Shown here one piece after another: positions 26,401 through 37,042 of a DNA stretch of 64,000 nucleotides. The notes beneath the pieces were generated by a model. It was not told where the DNA came from, made no database searches, and saw nothing but the letters and a program-made list of their open reading frames with translations. The stretch lies in NCBI GenBank assembly GCA_003640385.1, contig RCAB01000011.1, forward strand, positions 484,481 through 548,480, written 5' to 3'. The position numbers and the translations under genes were made by a program. Within the stretch, counting starts at the first letter, position 1; the number at the start of each line of letters is the position of its first letter. Source of the DNA: Setaria digitata. Lineage: Eukaryota > Nematoda > Chromadorea > Rhabditida > Setariidae.

Positions 26401-28744
26401 ATCCATTTATTAACATGACTCGAAGTTTCAACTAATCAAGAATTTAAGTGAAATGAAAAAAACAAACTGCTGCTAACTCCTGCCTCAAAGAGAGCTCGGA
26501 AAATGTAAAAGAGCAATATACCACAACTCAATGTCTTCTTTCCTCGTATTGTTTTTATTCAGTCACGATTTGTTTGTGATGATCGATGGCGATCCAATGA
26601 TCACAAACTTGAACACAACAAAACACAGGCAACATGTCGCCTAACACTTGAATGGGCAGAAAATCTCTACGATTCATCTGTATTAATTCGTACTTATTAG
26701 CAAGGTAAGCCCAAAATTTTGATTATTTATCAAACGAGTTAGCTGGTTTGTTAATCCTCATAATACGATTTCATCACCCCAACACTGTATTCACTTGAGT
26801 ATTCACCTAAACAACTTTAAAGATTTTTTTTGTAACACATCAACATATCACTAAAATTTATTTTTCAAAATTCCTGCTTTTCTTATTATCCGTCTAAAAG
26901 CTACTACTTTTAAGATCAAATTGACTCTAACTTTTTAAAGTTAAAATGATTTTATGAAGTAATTTTCCTTACAATATCAGCTTTGATAATTGAATTCCTA
27001 ATTTTTAAGTTTGGCAAATTCATAAACAAAATTTTACGTGAAAACATTGCTTGAAATTGGCATTTGTTTGCAAGTCATCAAGTTCTACAAATTTCACCAG
27101 GTTATTTCCATTTTCGCCTTCATAATGCAAAGCTTAAAATATGACTTTATTATTACTTTACCGTCATATTCGCTAGTGGGAAGCCGAGACAGTGCCAACG
27201 GAATAATTAACACAGTTTTAAGCAATTCTTACGAATTATTTTTTCCATTTTTTCCGCAAAATAAAAGTAAAAAATATCACTAATGAATTATTTCAGTTAG
27301 TATGTTTAAGAAAAATGAATAAACAAAACAAACCAACCGAATACGATAACACAAAATCGCCTCATATTCTTACTGTTTTATAATCTTTCAATTAGCTAAG
27401 TGATAAGAACTCCCACATGTAGTTAAGTGATGTAAAACGAAATATTGAAGGAACTAATCTTCAGGAACAATTACAGAGAATTGATGAGAAATATTCCAAT
27501 TGAAAATTAATGAGGTAAAGATAACTGTGTTCGAATACTTACTTGGGAAAGATTTTAGCATTATGCCTTGCAAAGTTATAGGTGAGAGGAAAAACAACAG
27601 CAGATTACACGGAATACATTGCACAGCAAACATCAATGCATTCGCCTTTTTTATGCACTTCTCCCGTGACTCCTCTGTAAAGAAGGAATTACTAACTTGA
27701 ATATTTCATACTGTCGAAGACATATTAAACTTTTTGTCTTTCAAAAATGAGAAAAGAAAGAAACTATGCCTCATTGGTGGTTCAGGGAGTTGACTGCCAC
27801 AAAATTCTTCGACTTCCGAGATGTCTCAACTGAACCTTTACAGCCATATCTGCCAAAACTGTCAGATTCGCGCATTAATAAAATAAGCTGAAATAATTCC
27901 AATATTTTCCCAATGCAAATGCTTTCGAGCAAACGATTTCGCATAGTGATGGGCATTGATACGCCACGAACTGTCTCCACATTTTCACTTTTAGTACACA
28001 GTGAACTTCACATTTTGCTCTGCTCCTTCATTTTGAATTTTGAAATTGTCCAAATAAGAATTGCTACATACGCCGTTCACATCACGCACGTCATACTTTA
28101 CAAAAGCTGATGTTAGCAAGGCTAAAGTTGAGTTTGGCTAATGCACTTCCAAAGCATTTCGAGACTAGCTTAGCCGAAAAACTATGTTTGCTTGATGTCT
28201 GGATAGCGCAGCTCAATTACTAATGTTTTCATCAGCTGCTTCTGATATGCTCATTGTTATCATATCAAATAACAACAGTTTAAAGCCTAAAATTGTGACG
28301 CTTGTCCCATCACTAATGAGTGGTACCTGCCTCTTTAGTATTAATATGAGGTCCGCAAAACTCGTGTGGTGTGCAAGAGCTTTTTTTCGAATACATTAAG
28401 CAGAAGATTTTACTAAGAGTTGTGTTGCGCAAACAATAATTTGTCGAGACGACTTATTCCGCGTGCTGAGAAGTGTCGAATAAAGGAAATAACACGAATG
28501 TCAAATAAACATAACGTATATTTAATTATCAAAAATAATGTCTGTTGAAATCCAGGTTCTGTTTATTCGAATTCTCTAATGCTTCTCCTTGCAGTACACA
28601 TATTACAATTCCTTCTCTAAGCTCTCTCTTGTCTCATGATGATAACTTTCCAGAGACTTCACTCCTTGTTAAAGTGATGTAAAGAACGATTATTTGGCAA
28701 AACTCACCGCCACCATTCCCTTCCTCAACAAATGTTTTCGACAT
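18281..28744 (-). CDS. CAMTA-type calmodulin-binding transcription activator, IQ-motif C-terminal part
   Basis: Four minus-strand exons join in phase: 21319-21171, 18988-18863, 18557-18487, 18356-18281. They encode a chain of calmodulin-binding IQ motifs: REQCELYEAAKVIQQAYRQY, then NAAVVIQSCYRRYKQ, NAAVLIQKHYRIHK and NQAAVTIQQAYRGHRQR, ending in SAREIHKFMLQSRRK and a stop. The ELYEAA-VIQ opening, the spacing of the motifs and the ARKIM-F-type final helix are diagnostic of CAMTA proteins (C. elegans CAMT-1, vertebrate CAMTA1/2), nuclear factors that respond to Ca2+/calmodulin. The CG-1 DNA-binding, IPT and ankyrin parts expected upstream were not found between 21.3 and 28.7 kb. A candidate first exon, 28744-28708 (MSKTFVEEGNGG, strong GTGAGT donor), ends in phase 1 and fits exon 21319 exactly. 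Used alone it would give an IQ-only 152-aa protein. The missing domains may instead be on unseen exons. Confidence 0.75.
19711..19744. repeat. (AT)n microsatellite
   Basis: A pure AT dinucleotide run of about 34 bases in the CAMTA-like intron, directly before the 85-bp direct repeat at 19745. It is expected to be length-variable. Confidence 0.95.
19745..20823. repeat. pair of about 85-bp direct repeats (19745-19829 and 20739-20823)
   Basis: The word beginning ACTGTTTATTCAACATTGTG recurs with only a few substitutions (AATAGGC versus AATAAGC, TTGGAAAT versus TTGCAAAT). The two copies flank the AT-rich block and its unique neighbour. The substitutions show that this is a real, diverged duplication, unlike the near-identical blocks around the N. 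The copies could be termini of a decayed element or the result of unequal exchange. Confidence 0.8.
19793..20662. repeat. near-identical 430-bp duplication joined by an N, probably an assembly artefact
   Basis: Bases 19793-20230 (438 bp) and 20232-20662 (431 bp) begin and end with the same words and differ mainly in the copy number of the TATATAATA-type repeat. A single N at 20231 separates them exactly at the boundary. The block holds an AT satellite (about 19829-20035, again at about 20268-20467) followed by about 195 bp of unique sequence (ATCAATTCAAGTGCTGAAAA onward). This pattern is expected when two overlapping contig ends, or two haplotypes, are scaffolded end to end. Confidence 0.9.
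21320..28707. other. presumed large intron of the CAMTA-like gene, no supported exon
   Basis: About 7.4 kb of AT-rich DNA. I looked on the minus strand for CG-1, IPT and ankyrin signatures and found none. Open frames at 22254-22565, 21700-21882 and 27771-27980 (minus) and 23597-23791 and 27038-27283 (plus) have no recognisable family and are mostly of chance length. The 28.08-28.34 kb stretch is less AT-rich but also unassigned. Missing CAMTA exons could hide here as short exons. Confidence 0.45.
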
Positions 28745-29184
28745 AAAGTGCAGAAAGTACGACTAAATAACAGTCCTTGTGAAGCTCTCTCGGTGACGGT
28801 TAGTCACGTTGATACGGATTGAACCACAGACCCTTCCTGGATGGCATATCAATGGAGGGTATATGAAACGGTGATCATGGGAACGAAGATCGGGAGGGGG
28901 AAGAAAACTGTCCTCGATTGCCCGAATCAGCGACATATCGACCAGCAGATACTCTGCTCTTGATGCCGTTATTCTCTTACTCTTCTTTCTTCTTTCGTTT
29001 AATTCTCAGGATACCGCACATTGCTTCTCGACTTCCTTCCCAAAAACTTCTCTTCAAGTGTCAGAATTTTTCAGGCATAATCATGTGACAGAAAAGACTC
29101 AGATTTTACAATATAGAAGTTACCAGGATACAGTAAATATTTGATTAATAACGACGCTGACCATAATCTAATCATAATTCCGTG
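28745..29184. promoter_or_regulatory. putative divergent promoter between CAMTA-like and P450 genes
   Basis: 440 bp lie between the candidate first exon of the minus-strand CAMTA-like gene and the ATG of the plus-strand P450. The right part of the left half (28.78-28.98 kb) is clearly GC-richer than the surroundings, as often seen in nematode 5' regions. No specific element was identified. Confidence 0.35.
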
Positions 29185-32100
29185 ATGTATAGCTTTCAAT
29201 TTATTTTACTCTCTGCGATATTGCTGATGACAGTCTATTTGATTTTGCCTTATAAAACATGGATCTCATCTCTGCACCTGGTACGTCTAGAATTTTATTT
29301 AAATGTAAAGAGAAAATGCATGTTGTACCACTCTCTGTAACTTTGCTACAGAGAAACTTTCTCAATTATCATTCTAGACACAATGTTTGCTGTATGATTT
29401 GTAGACCTATGAAAAGTTTCATGCAAACAATATTTCAAGAAAATATCGCTCTTTCTAATTTTAAAGTAAAATATTTCAAAATAAAATGTCGTGTTGTTTC
29501 AGCCTGTACACCCATCGCTGGTGTTGCTAGTCGCAGTATACATTTTTTATGATTTACGCTGGAAACGGCGATTCCTTCCACCAGGGCCAGCTCCATGGTT
29601 ACTTTTCGGCAATGTTCTTCATTTCATATTTTACAAATCAATTGATGATATGTTCCTCGCATGGAAGCAGAAGTACGGTGAGAATTGTTAACTGAAAATC
29701 TTTTTTCTTTGAGTATTTGAAGCCGTTTTGAAAGGAAAAGATCTTTCTGAAATGAACTGCAGTTGTCCCCATTATGTTATTATCCAACTGTGCAGTTCAT
29801 CAATGAATCGATGGGTATTACCGACACCTTTACATCAACCAGTACGGGAAAGGATGCAATGTGACAGAAACGAAAAATAACTGTTTAGATAGTAAAAGGA
29901 TTCTGATATCATGGAAGTCAAATTTAAATCCCTTATCTAAAACAATAACGATAATGTGTCAACTGGGAAAATTCGCTACTGCTAGCTACTTCAACTTAAC
30001 ATTTAAATAACTTTGGAATATAACTCTTTCCTAAAAGTCATTTCAATAAAATGAAATAATCAAAGAATACTTACTGAAGATTCACTTTAGGTAACTTAAT
30101 CACATTTTGGATCGGGCCGATACCTTTAATAATGGTTACGGACGCAGAAACAATGCGCGAATACTTTGTACGTAATGCAGAGGTATTCAGTAATCGATGG
30201 CGTAATTATGCGACTGACTTCTTTATGGGTAAAAACAATTTTTTATATCAAAGATAGGAAATACATGAAAAGTTCAATTTTCGCCAATTTACCCTTAGAA
30301 AAAATTATGAGAACCATCATAAAGATTGTGGATTTTATTTTCTCCTTACTTTTTGATTTTTTTCTCTCCTTTTTATTCAGATAGTTTTTGTAATATTTAA
30401 TCCTTTAGAAAATAAATATAAATCATATATCAATACTAAAAATAAGTTTATTCTGCATCCGCCTAATTCTACTTACATTTTCATGTGGTTAATTCTTACC
30501 AACAACATTTTTAGGTGGCGCAAATGGTATTATTCAAATTGATGGTGACAAGTGGAAGCAGCAGCGACGCTTTGCTCTTCGTGTATTGAGAGATTTTGGA
30601 GTTGGCAGAACGTTAATAGAACAACAAATTATGACAGAAGTTGAGGTCTTCATCGATCATCTGGAAACAAAATGTACTGCTGCAGAAGTGGATGTTTGCG
30701 CGATGCATGCCGTTTGTGTAGGCAATATCATCAATAACATATTATTTGGTTATCGTTTTCCACAGGTATAAATGCATTTTCACATCGAACACTATGCTGA
30801 ATAAAAAATTATTAGTTTTATCTATTCTCAGTAATCCGAACGAACTAGAAGTGTTATTAGGGTAGTGCGGAATTCAGTTTCCTGCATTCGTTGCTAGATT
30901 CTCAATCTCGACTTGTATTACATCCACTGATGGGACTGTACATAACATTGCCATCAACTACACGGATACCAATTATAAATTACAAGTGGCAGCAGTTCAA
31001 GAAACTTCGGGACGAATTGTGGAATTTCATTTCTAGAGAGGTGCAGGTCGGGTTAATTTACATCACTTCTTATTTCTTCTAGTTTTATTCGTTCTTTTAC
31101 ATCATTTTCTTTTTACTAGTTCCAATTCATATATTTTGTACAGTACTTGCTACTAATTTAATTTCTAGCTGCACATAAAGACATTAAATTGTGGAGAACT
31201 TCGAGAAACCACAGATTTCACCTATGCTTATTTGTCTGAAATGAATCGTAGAAAAGTGGCCAATGAGCCGAGTGAATATTTTAGGTACTGAATTGAATAT
31301 TATGGAGGAATAATTCCGCGAAATTGTCCGCTTTTTTTCGTCTACTGTTTAAATTTGCTTTCGAAATTGATCTCCAAAATTTCTGTGCAACAGTTTTTGA
31401 TAGTCATTGGTTTGTTTACTGGCACATTTAAGATCTCTAATAATGTACTATTAGATTTTCTTGATTACAGCGAGTGGCAGCTAACGATGGTACTATTAGA
31501 CTTATTTTTTGCGGGGATGGAAACAACGGTTACAACATTAAAGTGGGGATTCCTTCTTTCAATAATTCATCCTGATGTACAAACAAAGGTTCAAAATGAA
31601 TTGGATGAAGTTGGAAGCAAAATTACCCTTGCTGATAAACCAAAATGTTCATATACTATGGCTACCATTCATGTGAATTGCTATCATACTTCCGTTAATT
31701 GCGTTACGCTTCTTTAATTAATGCTTGAATCAGTAACTTTTCACTCTAAACAATTTGAAAAAATAGCTAATAATAATTTGACGGTGTCCTTTGATTAACA
31801 ATTTACCAAAACAACTTTTACTTCCAGTGGTTGAGATGTATGTCGATTAACACTGATTTATGAGAATTTCATCAAACGAACAATTCCTTTTTTGAATTCT
31901 TTTGCTTTTTTTTTTTACAGGAAATTCAGCGTGTCGCAAATATTTTGCCCATCAATTTGTTGCGCACAGTTGCAAAAGATGTCATCATGGGGAAATATTA
32001 TTATCCGGCTGGAACACTTTGTATTCCACAAATTTCTATAGCGATGAATGATCCCATCAATTTTGAGAAACCCAAGGAGTTCCGTCCAGAACGTTTCCTA

Positions 32101-32613
32101 GAAGATGATGGGTTCACCCTGAAAAGGTAATAGTTTTCGTTCAAAAGCCGTCAAAAAAAAAAAAAATGAGCAAGTATAAGAATTATTAGACATTGTAATC
32201 TAGTGTAATGACTTCCCTTGGTTATACGAAGTTCGTGCATCAGAGTAATCGAGGATGAGAATGGTTCTAAAGAAGTTCAGAAAAGAATCTTTGACATCAA
32301 ATCGCCAATATTAATTTAATTTTATTACCATTTACAGGTACGATGCTTTTTTCCTTTTTCTATTGGTAAACAGTATGGATACGTTTGTTCCAATTTTAGG
32401 TACGATGCGTTTTTTCCTTTTTCTATTGGTAAACGGCAATGCTTGGGTGAATCGTTAGCGAAAGCCGAGTTGTTCCTTATTTATGCCAACCTAATGAGAC
32501 ATTTTCGTTTCCGTACTGTTCCAAATGAACCGAATCCGTCAACAAAACGCGTTTTCGGCTTGACAACTTCTCCACCCCCATATAAGTGTCTCGTGGAGAG
32601 AAGAGCACTTTAA
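29185..32613 (+). CDS. cytochrome P450 monooxygenase, microsomal (clan 2 / CYP33-like)
   Basis: A haem-thiolate monooxygenase, probably anchored in the ER by its N-terminus. It would use NADPH-P450 reductase to oxidise lipophilic substrates; the actual substrate cannot be told. Nine exons join in phase: 29185-29280, 29503-29677, 30091-30228, 30515-30765, 30861-31046, 31169-31284, 31471-31672, 31921-32126, 32400-32613, giving 527 aa. Signatures: hydrophobic N-terminus then PPGP (58-61); I-helix FFAGMETT (333-340), clan-2 style; K-helix EIQR (389-392); PERF (444-447); haem loop FSIGKRQCLG with ligand Cys471. All key residues are present. The ATG at 29185 was chosen because it joins in phase and supplies the membrane anchor. 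Just before the last exon, intron 8 holds a damaged copy of that exon's start with its own acceptor. Confidence 0.93.
32338..32378 (+). repeat. decoy partial duplication of the P450 haem-exon start
   Basis: Bases 32338-32378 repeat the first about 40 bases of exon 9 (32400 onward) at a 62-bp offset. The acceptor before each copy also looks similar (ATTTACAG versus AATTTTAG), which indicates tandem duplication of about 62 bp. The upstream copy lacks one G after GTACGATGC and diverges after GGTAAAC. Splicing to it would add 62 nt, shift the frame and lose the haem cysteine. Confidence 0.9.
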
Positions 32614-35600
32614 ATATCGATATTAGTTTGTTAGGAGAATCAGAAATAACAAATTTTGTAAGCAGGACCTTTTTCAAAATATGCTGCTCAGAACTGCAGT
32701 CAAATTACTTTGAAAGGTTTTTCTTTATTTGGAAAATTCATCCTTTCAATAACGGTGTTGTTGTATTTATCTGTAAAGTGATCAAATGAAACTGTTCAAA
32801 AGTGTAAGACATTTAGAATGATATCATTTTTAAAATTTATAACTTTTACAACTTTGTTTAGCTCGATTCATGCAATTGAAAAATATTTAATTTATTTTGT
32901 TGCTGCATCTTCTGCGTACAAGTTGCATAGATTTATATTGCTTACAGAATTATTCAAACTATTATAAATTACAAAAAAAAGTAAACTATCACCGAGAATT
33001 GCTGTAATCAATTAATGATCCACAAGAAGTTTTTTCTTTTCATTGTCCTTGGCTAGCCGTTAATTCATATCACTGAGCTCAGTACTGAAAGAAAGGGTTC
33101 CTTTCCTTTGTTTTTCCAAAATTGCAATATCTATAGTACGTAGTATGGACTTTGTGAATACTGTTTGAAATTAAGTTATCATATGCAGTTTGCAAGTTTT
33201 CTAATATATTGTTAAATTTCACTCATTTAAAGAAGGAAAGTGCGACTAACTTGCTGTAACTCATAAATTGATCAGTTCAAATAACCATCAGTTTAGAGTT
33301 CTGAAGAATTTGCTTTATTACTCATAGGCTAATATAGGGTGAATAACAAATAAAGGAAAGGTCAAATACAAAAAGATTAATACCGTGCAGGTGTTCTGCG
33401 AAAGAGTTTTCGTTTAATATTTCTGTCAGTCAATTGATAAGGAAGGGGAAACTGTGAATCCAAGCAACACAGCTTAACTTACATTTTCAGTTGCTCCTAC
33501 AGCTTTCCATTTTCTCGTTGAGAAATCTAAATCTCTATCTACTTCGTCAGTGAAATAGCATTTTTTGATGTTCTTATTTGTCTTGAAACAACGATTCTAA
33601 CTATTATTCTTATCGCTAACTTCGTCAAACGAACAATACCGAGAGGAAGAAAGAGTTATTATTACTGATGGATGTAGTGTCCGATTCTGCAATCTCTGGC
33701 AAGTTAGTAAAGAAGCTTTCTTGAAATTTGTAGATTTTTCGGATTATGTAAACAAAGTCGGCATGTGAAAGTGCTTTAGTAAAGAAATGCATGATGACAC
33801 CTCAAGGTTACTTTAGATTTTACGCCAAGATTTGACACTTCTGCACATCACACAAAAGTCTACATCTACGTTTCAATGATAGACACTCTAATGCGATCTG
33901 AAATTATTTCAATTTCATTAATTTGTCGATTGCATCGGTTATTGATCAATTGTGTTTGCTTTGAAAAATGAATTTACTTAGATTCATTCTTATTTACGAA
34001 TATCTAACTGAGCTCACTGGCCAAGAAGGTGCCGCTAATACGAACAGCAGCAGAAGCTCAACAGCTAATGTACCGTAATACAAGCAGGAATCTTCAGTGA
34101 CATTTAATATGCCGACAAATACAAGTCTTCCTGCCTTTGGGCACCGCTAAGAAAAATGAATTGTAATATTTAATCGGCTTTCTTTTATTACTATAATTCA
34201 GGAGAGGAAAAATAGCCAGAAAGGTCAAGAATTTTCCCAAAGTGACCTTCAGCAACAGTGTTTGCCAAAGTCAAGGGAACACAAAAGCAGCTTCCATTTG
34301 AATGTATGGCGATTTAAAAAGTTAACTTGAGAAGTGATGTTTCTCATAGAATTTTGAAATAACCAGTGAGAAATTTGCTAAATAACTCTGCCAAGTTTCA
34401 GACATTAATATTTTCATGATATTACTGAGAAACAACAGTCTTTGCATATATATAAATCAAATTTGTATAAAATATAAATAAAATCATTGCAAATATCTCA
34501 CGTAACTTATCTCACGGCAGCAGCTTTGGTTTAAGGAGGATTGTGGGTAAAATTATCAAACGCAGACTGAACAAGTTGAAGGGGGAAGCAATTGCTTCCA
34601 ATAAACATAAGAACAAGGAAGGGTTGATAAGTGAAGTGAAGGTGAAAAATTTTTTTAAGCCAAAAAATGTTCTTGTAAAAAAACTCTTATAACAGTCTCG
34701 TTGGTTTGACTTACAAGACTACTATTATTCCAGAGTAACCGCCACTATTCTAAGCTACCCGTCTTCCACTGTTTCTTGAATCATAATCCCAACTTTACAC
34801 CGACAACTTTGTAATTTCTTGTAATTGACTTGCTATTTGTCACCAGTTTCGTCTCCCTTGGGTTACAGTTTTTCTTAAAGAATATTAAGTTTTGAAAAAG
34901 ATTTTAATAATTCTGTCACAGGAAAGGCAAACCTATGAATATGTTACCCAATAGTATGGATGAGTAAAACCGAGAACTCATATTGAAATATCAAGCTTCA
35001 TACAGTATTCAATGGGAAAAATGTGTTTCACTTATTTATTTGAAGTAGAAAATATCTAACTCTCACAAAAATTTAAATGACAATTCTTAAATTACAGGTA
35101 TTTTTTTGGTAATTTACTATAAGACGACTGTCAAAGCAATTTAAAGCCTATTTGATTGAAACTAATTCAAAGGAATCATATGTCTGCTTTTACCTAAGTC
35201 ATTCATTTCCTTAACTGCTTAAGTTCCATTTCAGGTATTTTGAAGAAAGAGAATTTTTGATTTAACTGAGTTCTCATGATACATATTCTGATTATTAAGG
35301 CAGCTGTTAAGAGACGAGAATTTGGATTTGGATGCAAAAAGCCAAGGCATAAAAATGCAGAAGACATGAACCCAGAAGTTAGAGAACAAAGCTGGCACAA
35401 TAATAGAACACAGTACTAGTTCTGTTGTTCCCGCGGTCTAATTCACCTTTCTACCTGGTGCTAGAAGCTTCAAGCCAAATTGGCAGACAACTGTAATCAG
35501 AATTAGGTTGATGTGCTGCCGGTGAGATTCTGTTTACCAGCGCCTGAATTATTTCTTTTCAAGCAATAAATTTTGTGCCGTTACAACGATCGTTGTCGTA

Positions 35601-37042
35601 AAGTTATCCTCAAAAGTCGGTTCTGCAAAAAAGAGCCATCGATGGAGTGATGGTTCGATGCTGTGGAGGGTACAGGAAGATTTGATATTCTAGGGATATC
35701 TATCTGTTGCTGATATGGCTGTTGTATTGCACAATAACCTCGAGGAACTCCTCTTTTCTTTATTTCTCTTCATTTTCGATTATCTGTTGTAAGGTTTGTT
35801 TCTCTTATTGTTGAAGCCGAACAACTTTATTCCACTGAAGAGGGGCGGAGTACAGTAGTTAGCTAGGAAGTTGGCCAGGGATTAGCTCCGGATGCTTCTC
35901 CTTCTTTCAGGAGTGAACAGTTGGCCCAAAGTCAGTTGTTGGTAGTGGACGTTTTTGTTCTGAAGGTAGCAGCTGTCGAATAGAAACCATCTTCTGTCTT
36001 CTTCGTCACCTCGAAATTTGCGCCAATTGTTCTCGGGAGAGAAGTGAACTTGCTCACGGAGTACAGCCACCGGCTTCTCCAGATAGTGAAAAGCTTGAAA
36101 GGTAAGTCTCTTAGCTGAATGTGAATGGTGATGAAGAGGATGATGATGATATTGATAAGAGTGATATAATGATGTTACTAACTCAAATGCAGCTATTTTA
36201 TTTTATACTAAAGCTTAACACATACATACACTTCACTACCATCACCAACACAACAGTTGGCCTTTAAGCACAATTCGGCAACAATTGACCATGGAACATA
36301 TGTGCTTCTTCGGCCGAGGAGTTAGAGTTTTAACATGGCGATACAGCTGTCCCCGCCTGTTGCCACAGATGGCGCGCCAACTGGCTTATTTCTAGTGCGA
36401 GTTTCAATTTTAGTTCAGTTTAGTTTAGTTAGCTTAAGCCCAGATGCCAGTCTAGTTCACATCGTCTCAGATAAACACTAGGCCCTTGCATGCGTTTAGC
36501 ATGTCTCGAGAAGAGCTATCATGCGAATTGTCGAGCAATGTTTGAAACTTAGCCCCCTGATCCTCTTTATATGATTTCTTTCCGAGTAATTAACTATGTA
36601 TTGGCTGAGTCAGTGAGTTAAAATTTTCATATGGAACCTTTCTTGCATAAAAAGAACTGAACTCGCTTCCAGGAACATCTATGTTGAGCGATTTCCACTC
36701 TTTTGGTTAGTTTAAAAAATGTTTTATTGCAGCAAAGTCTCTTTTTCTTTATTGATTTAACAAAACATTTTGACTGTCCACTATGCTATGCCGCAGAAAC
36801 ATTTCTGTGTGGAATCTGATGATAAAGAATCAAAATGGCACTCTTCCACAACATTCCAGCCGAAAAGTTCACAAACGTTTCATTTTAAAAAGTTTGGCTT
36901 TTTCAAGAGCAGAAAAAAATAGTGATTCATGGAGTAATAGTCTTGAAAGAGAACTAGCCGTCATGAATGGTTAACAGAGCGACAGGTATATATAGAAAGG
37001 AATAAATAGGTAATAAGGAAACTTGTGTTTTTATAATTACAG
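32614..37042. other. P450 to hlh-1 intergenic region with likely hlh-1 upstream regulatory sequence
   Basis: About 4.4 kb. The first 2.8 kb is AT-rich with no supported gene. From about 35.4 kb the sequence is GC-richer and contains E-boxes: CAGCTG at 35970-35975 and 36344-36349, CAGATG at 36366-36371 and 36441-36446. An exon-like block at about 35890-36101 ends in a strong plus-strand donor (GAAAG then GTAAGT) and could be an hlh-1 5' UTR exon. It is also open on the minus strand over 35882-36070, so strand and coding status are undecided. A (GAT)n-like stretch is near 36130-36150. Confidence 0.5.
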
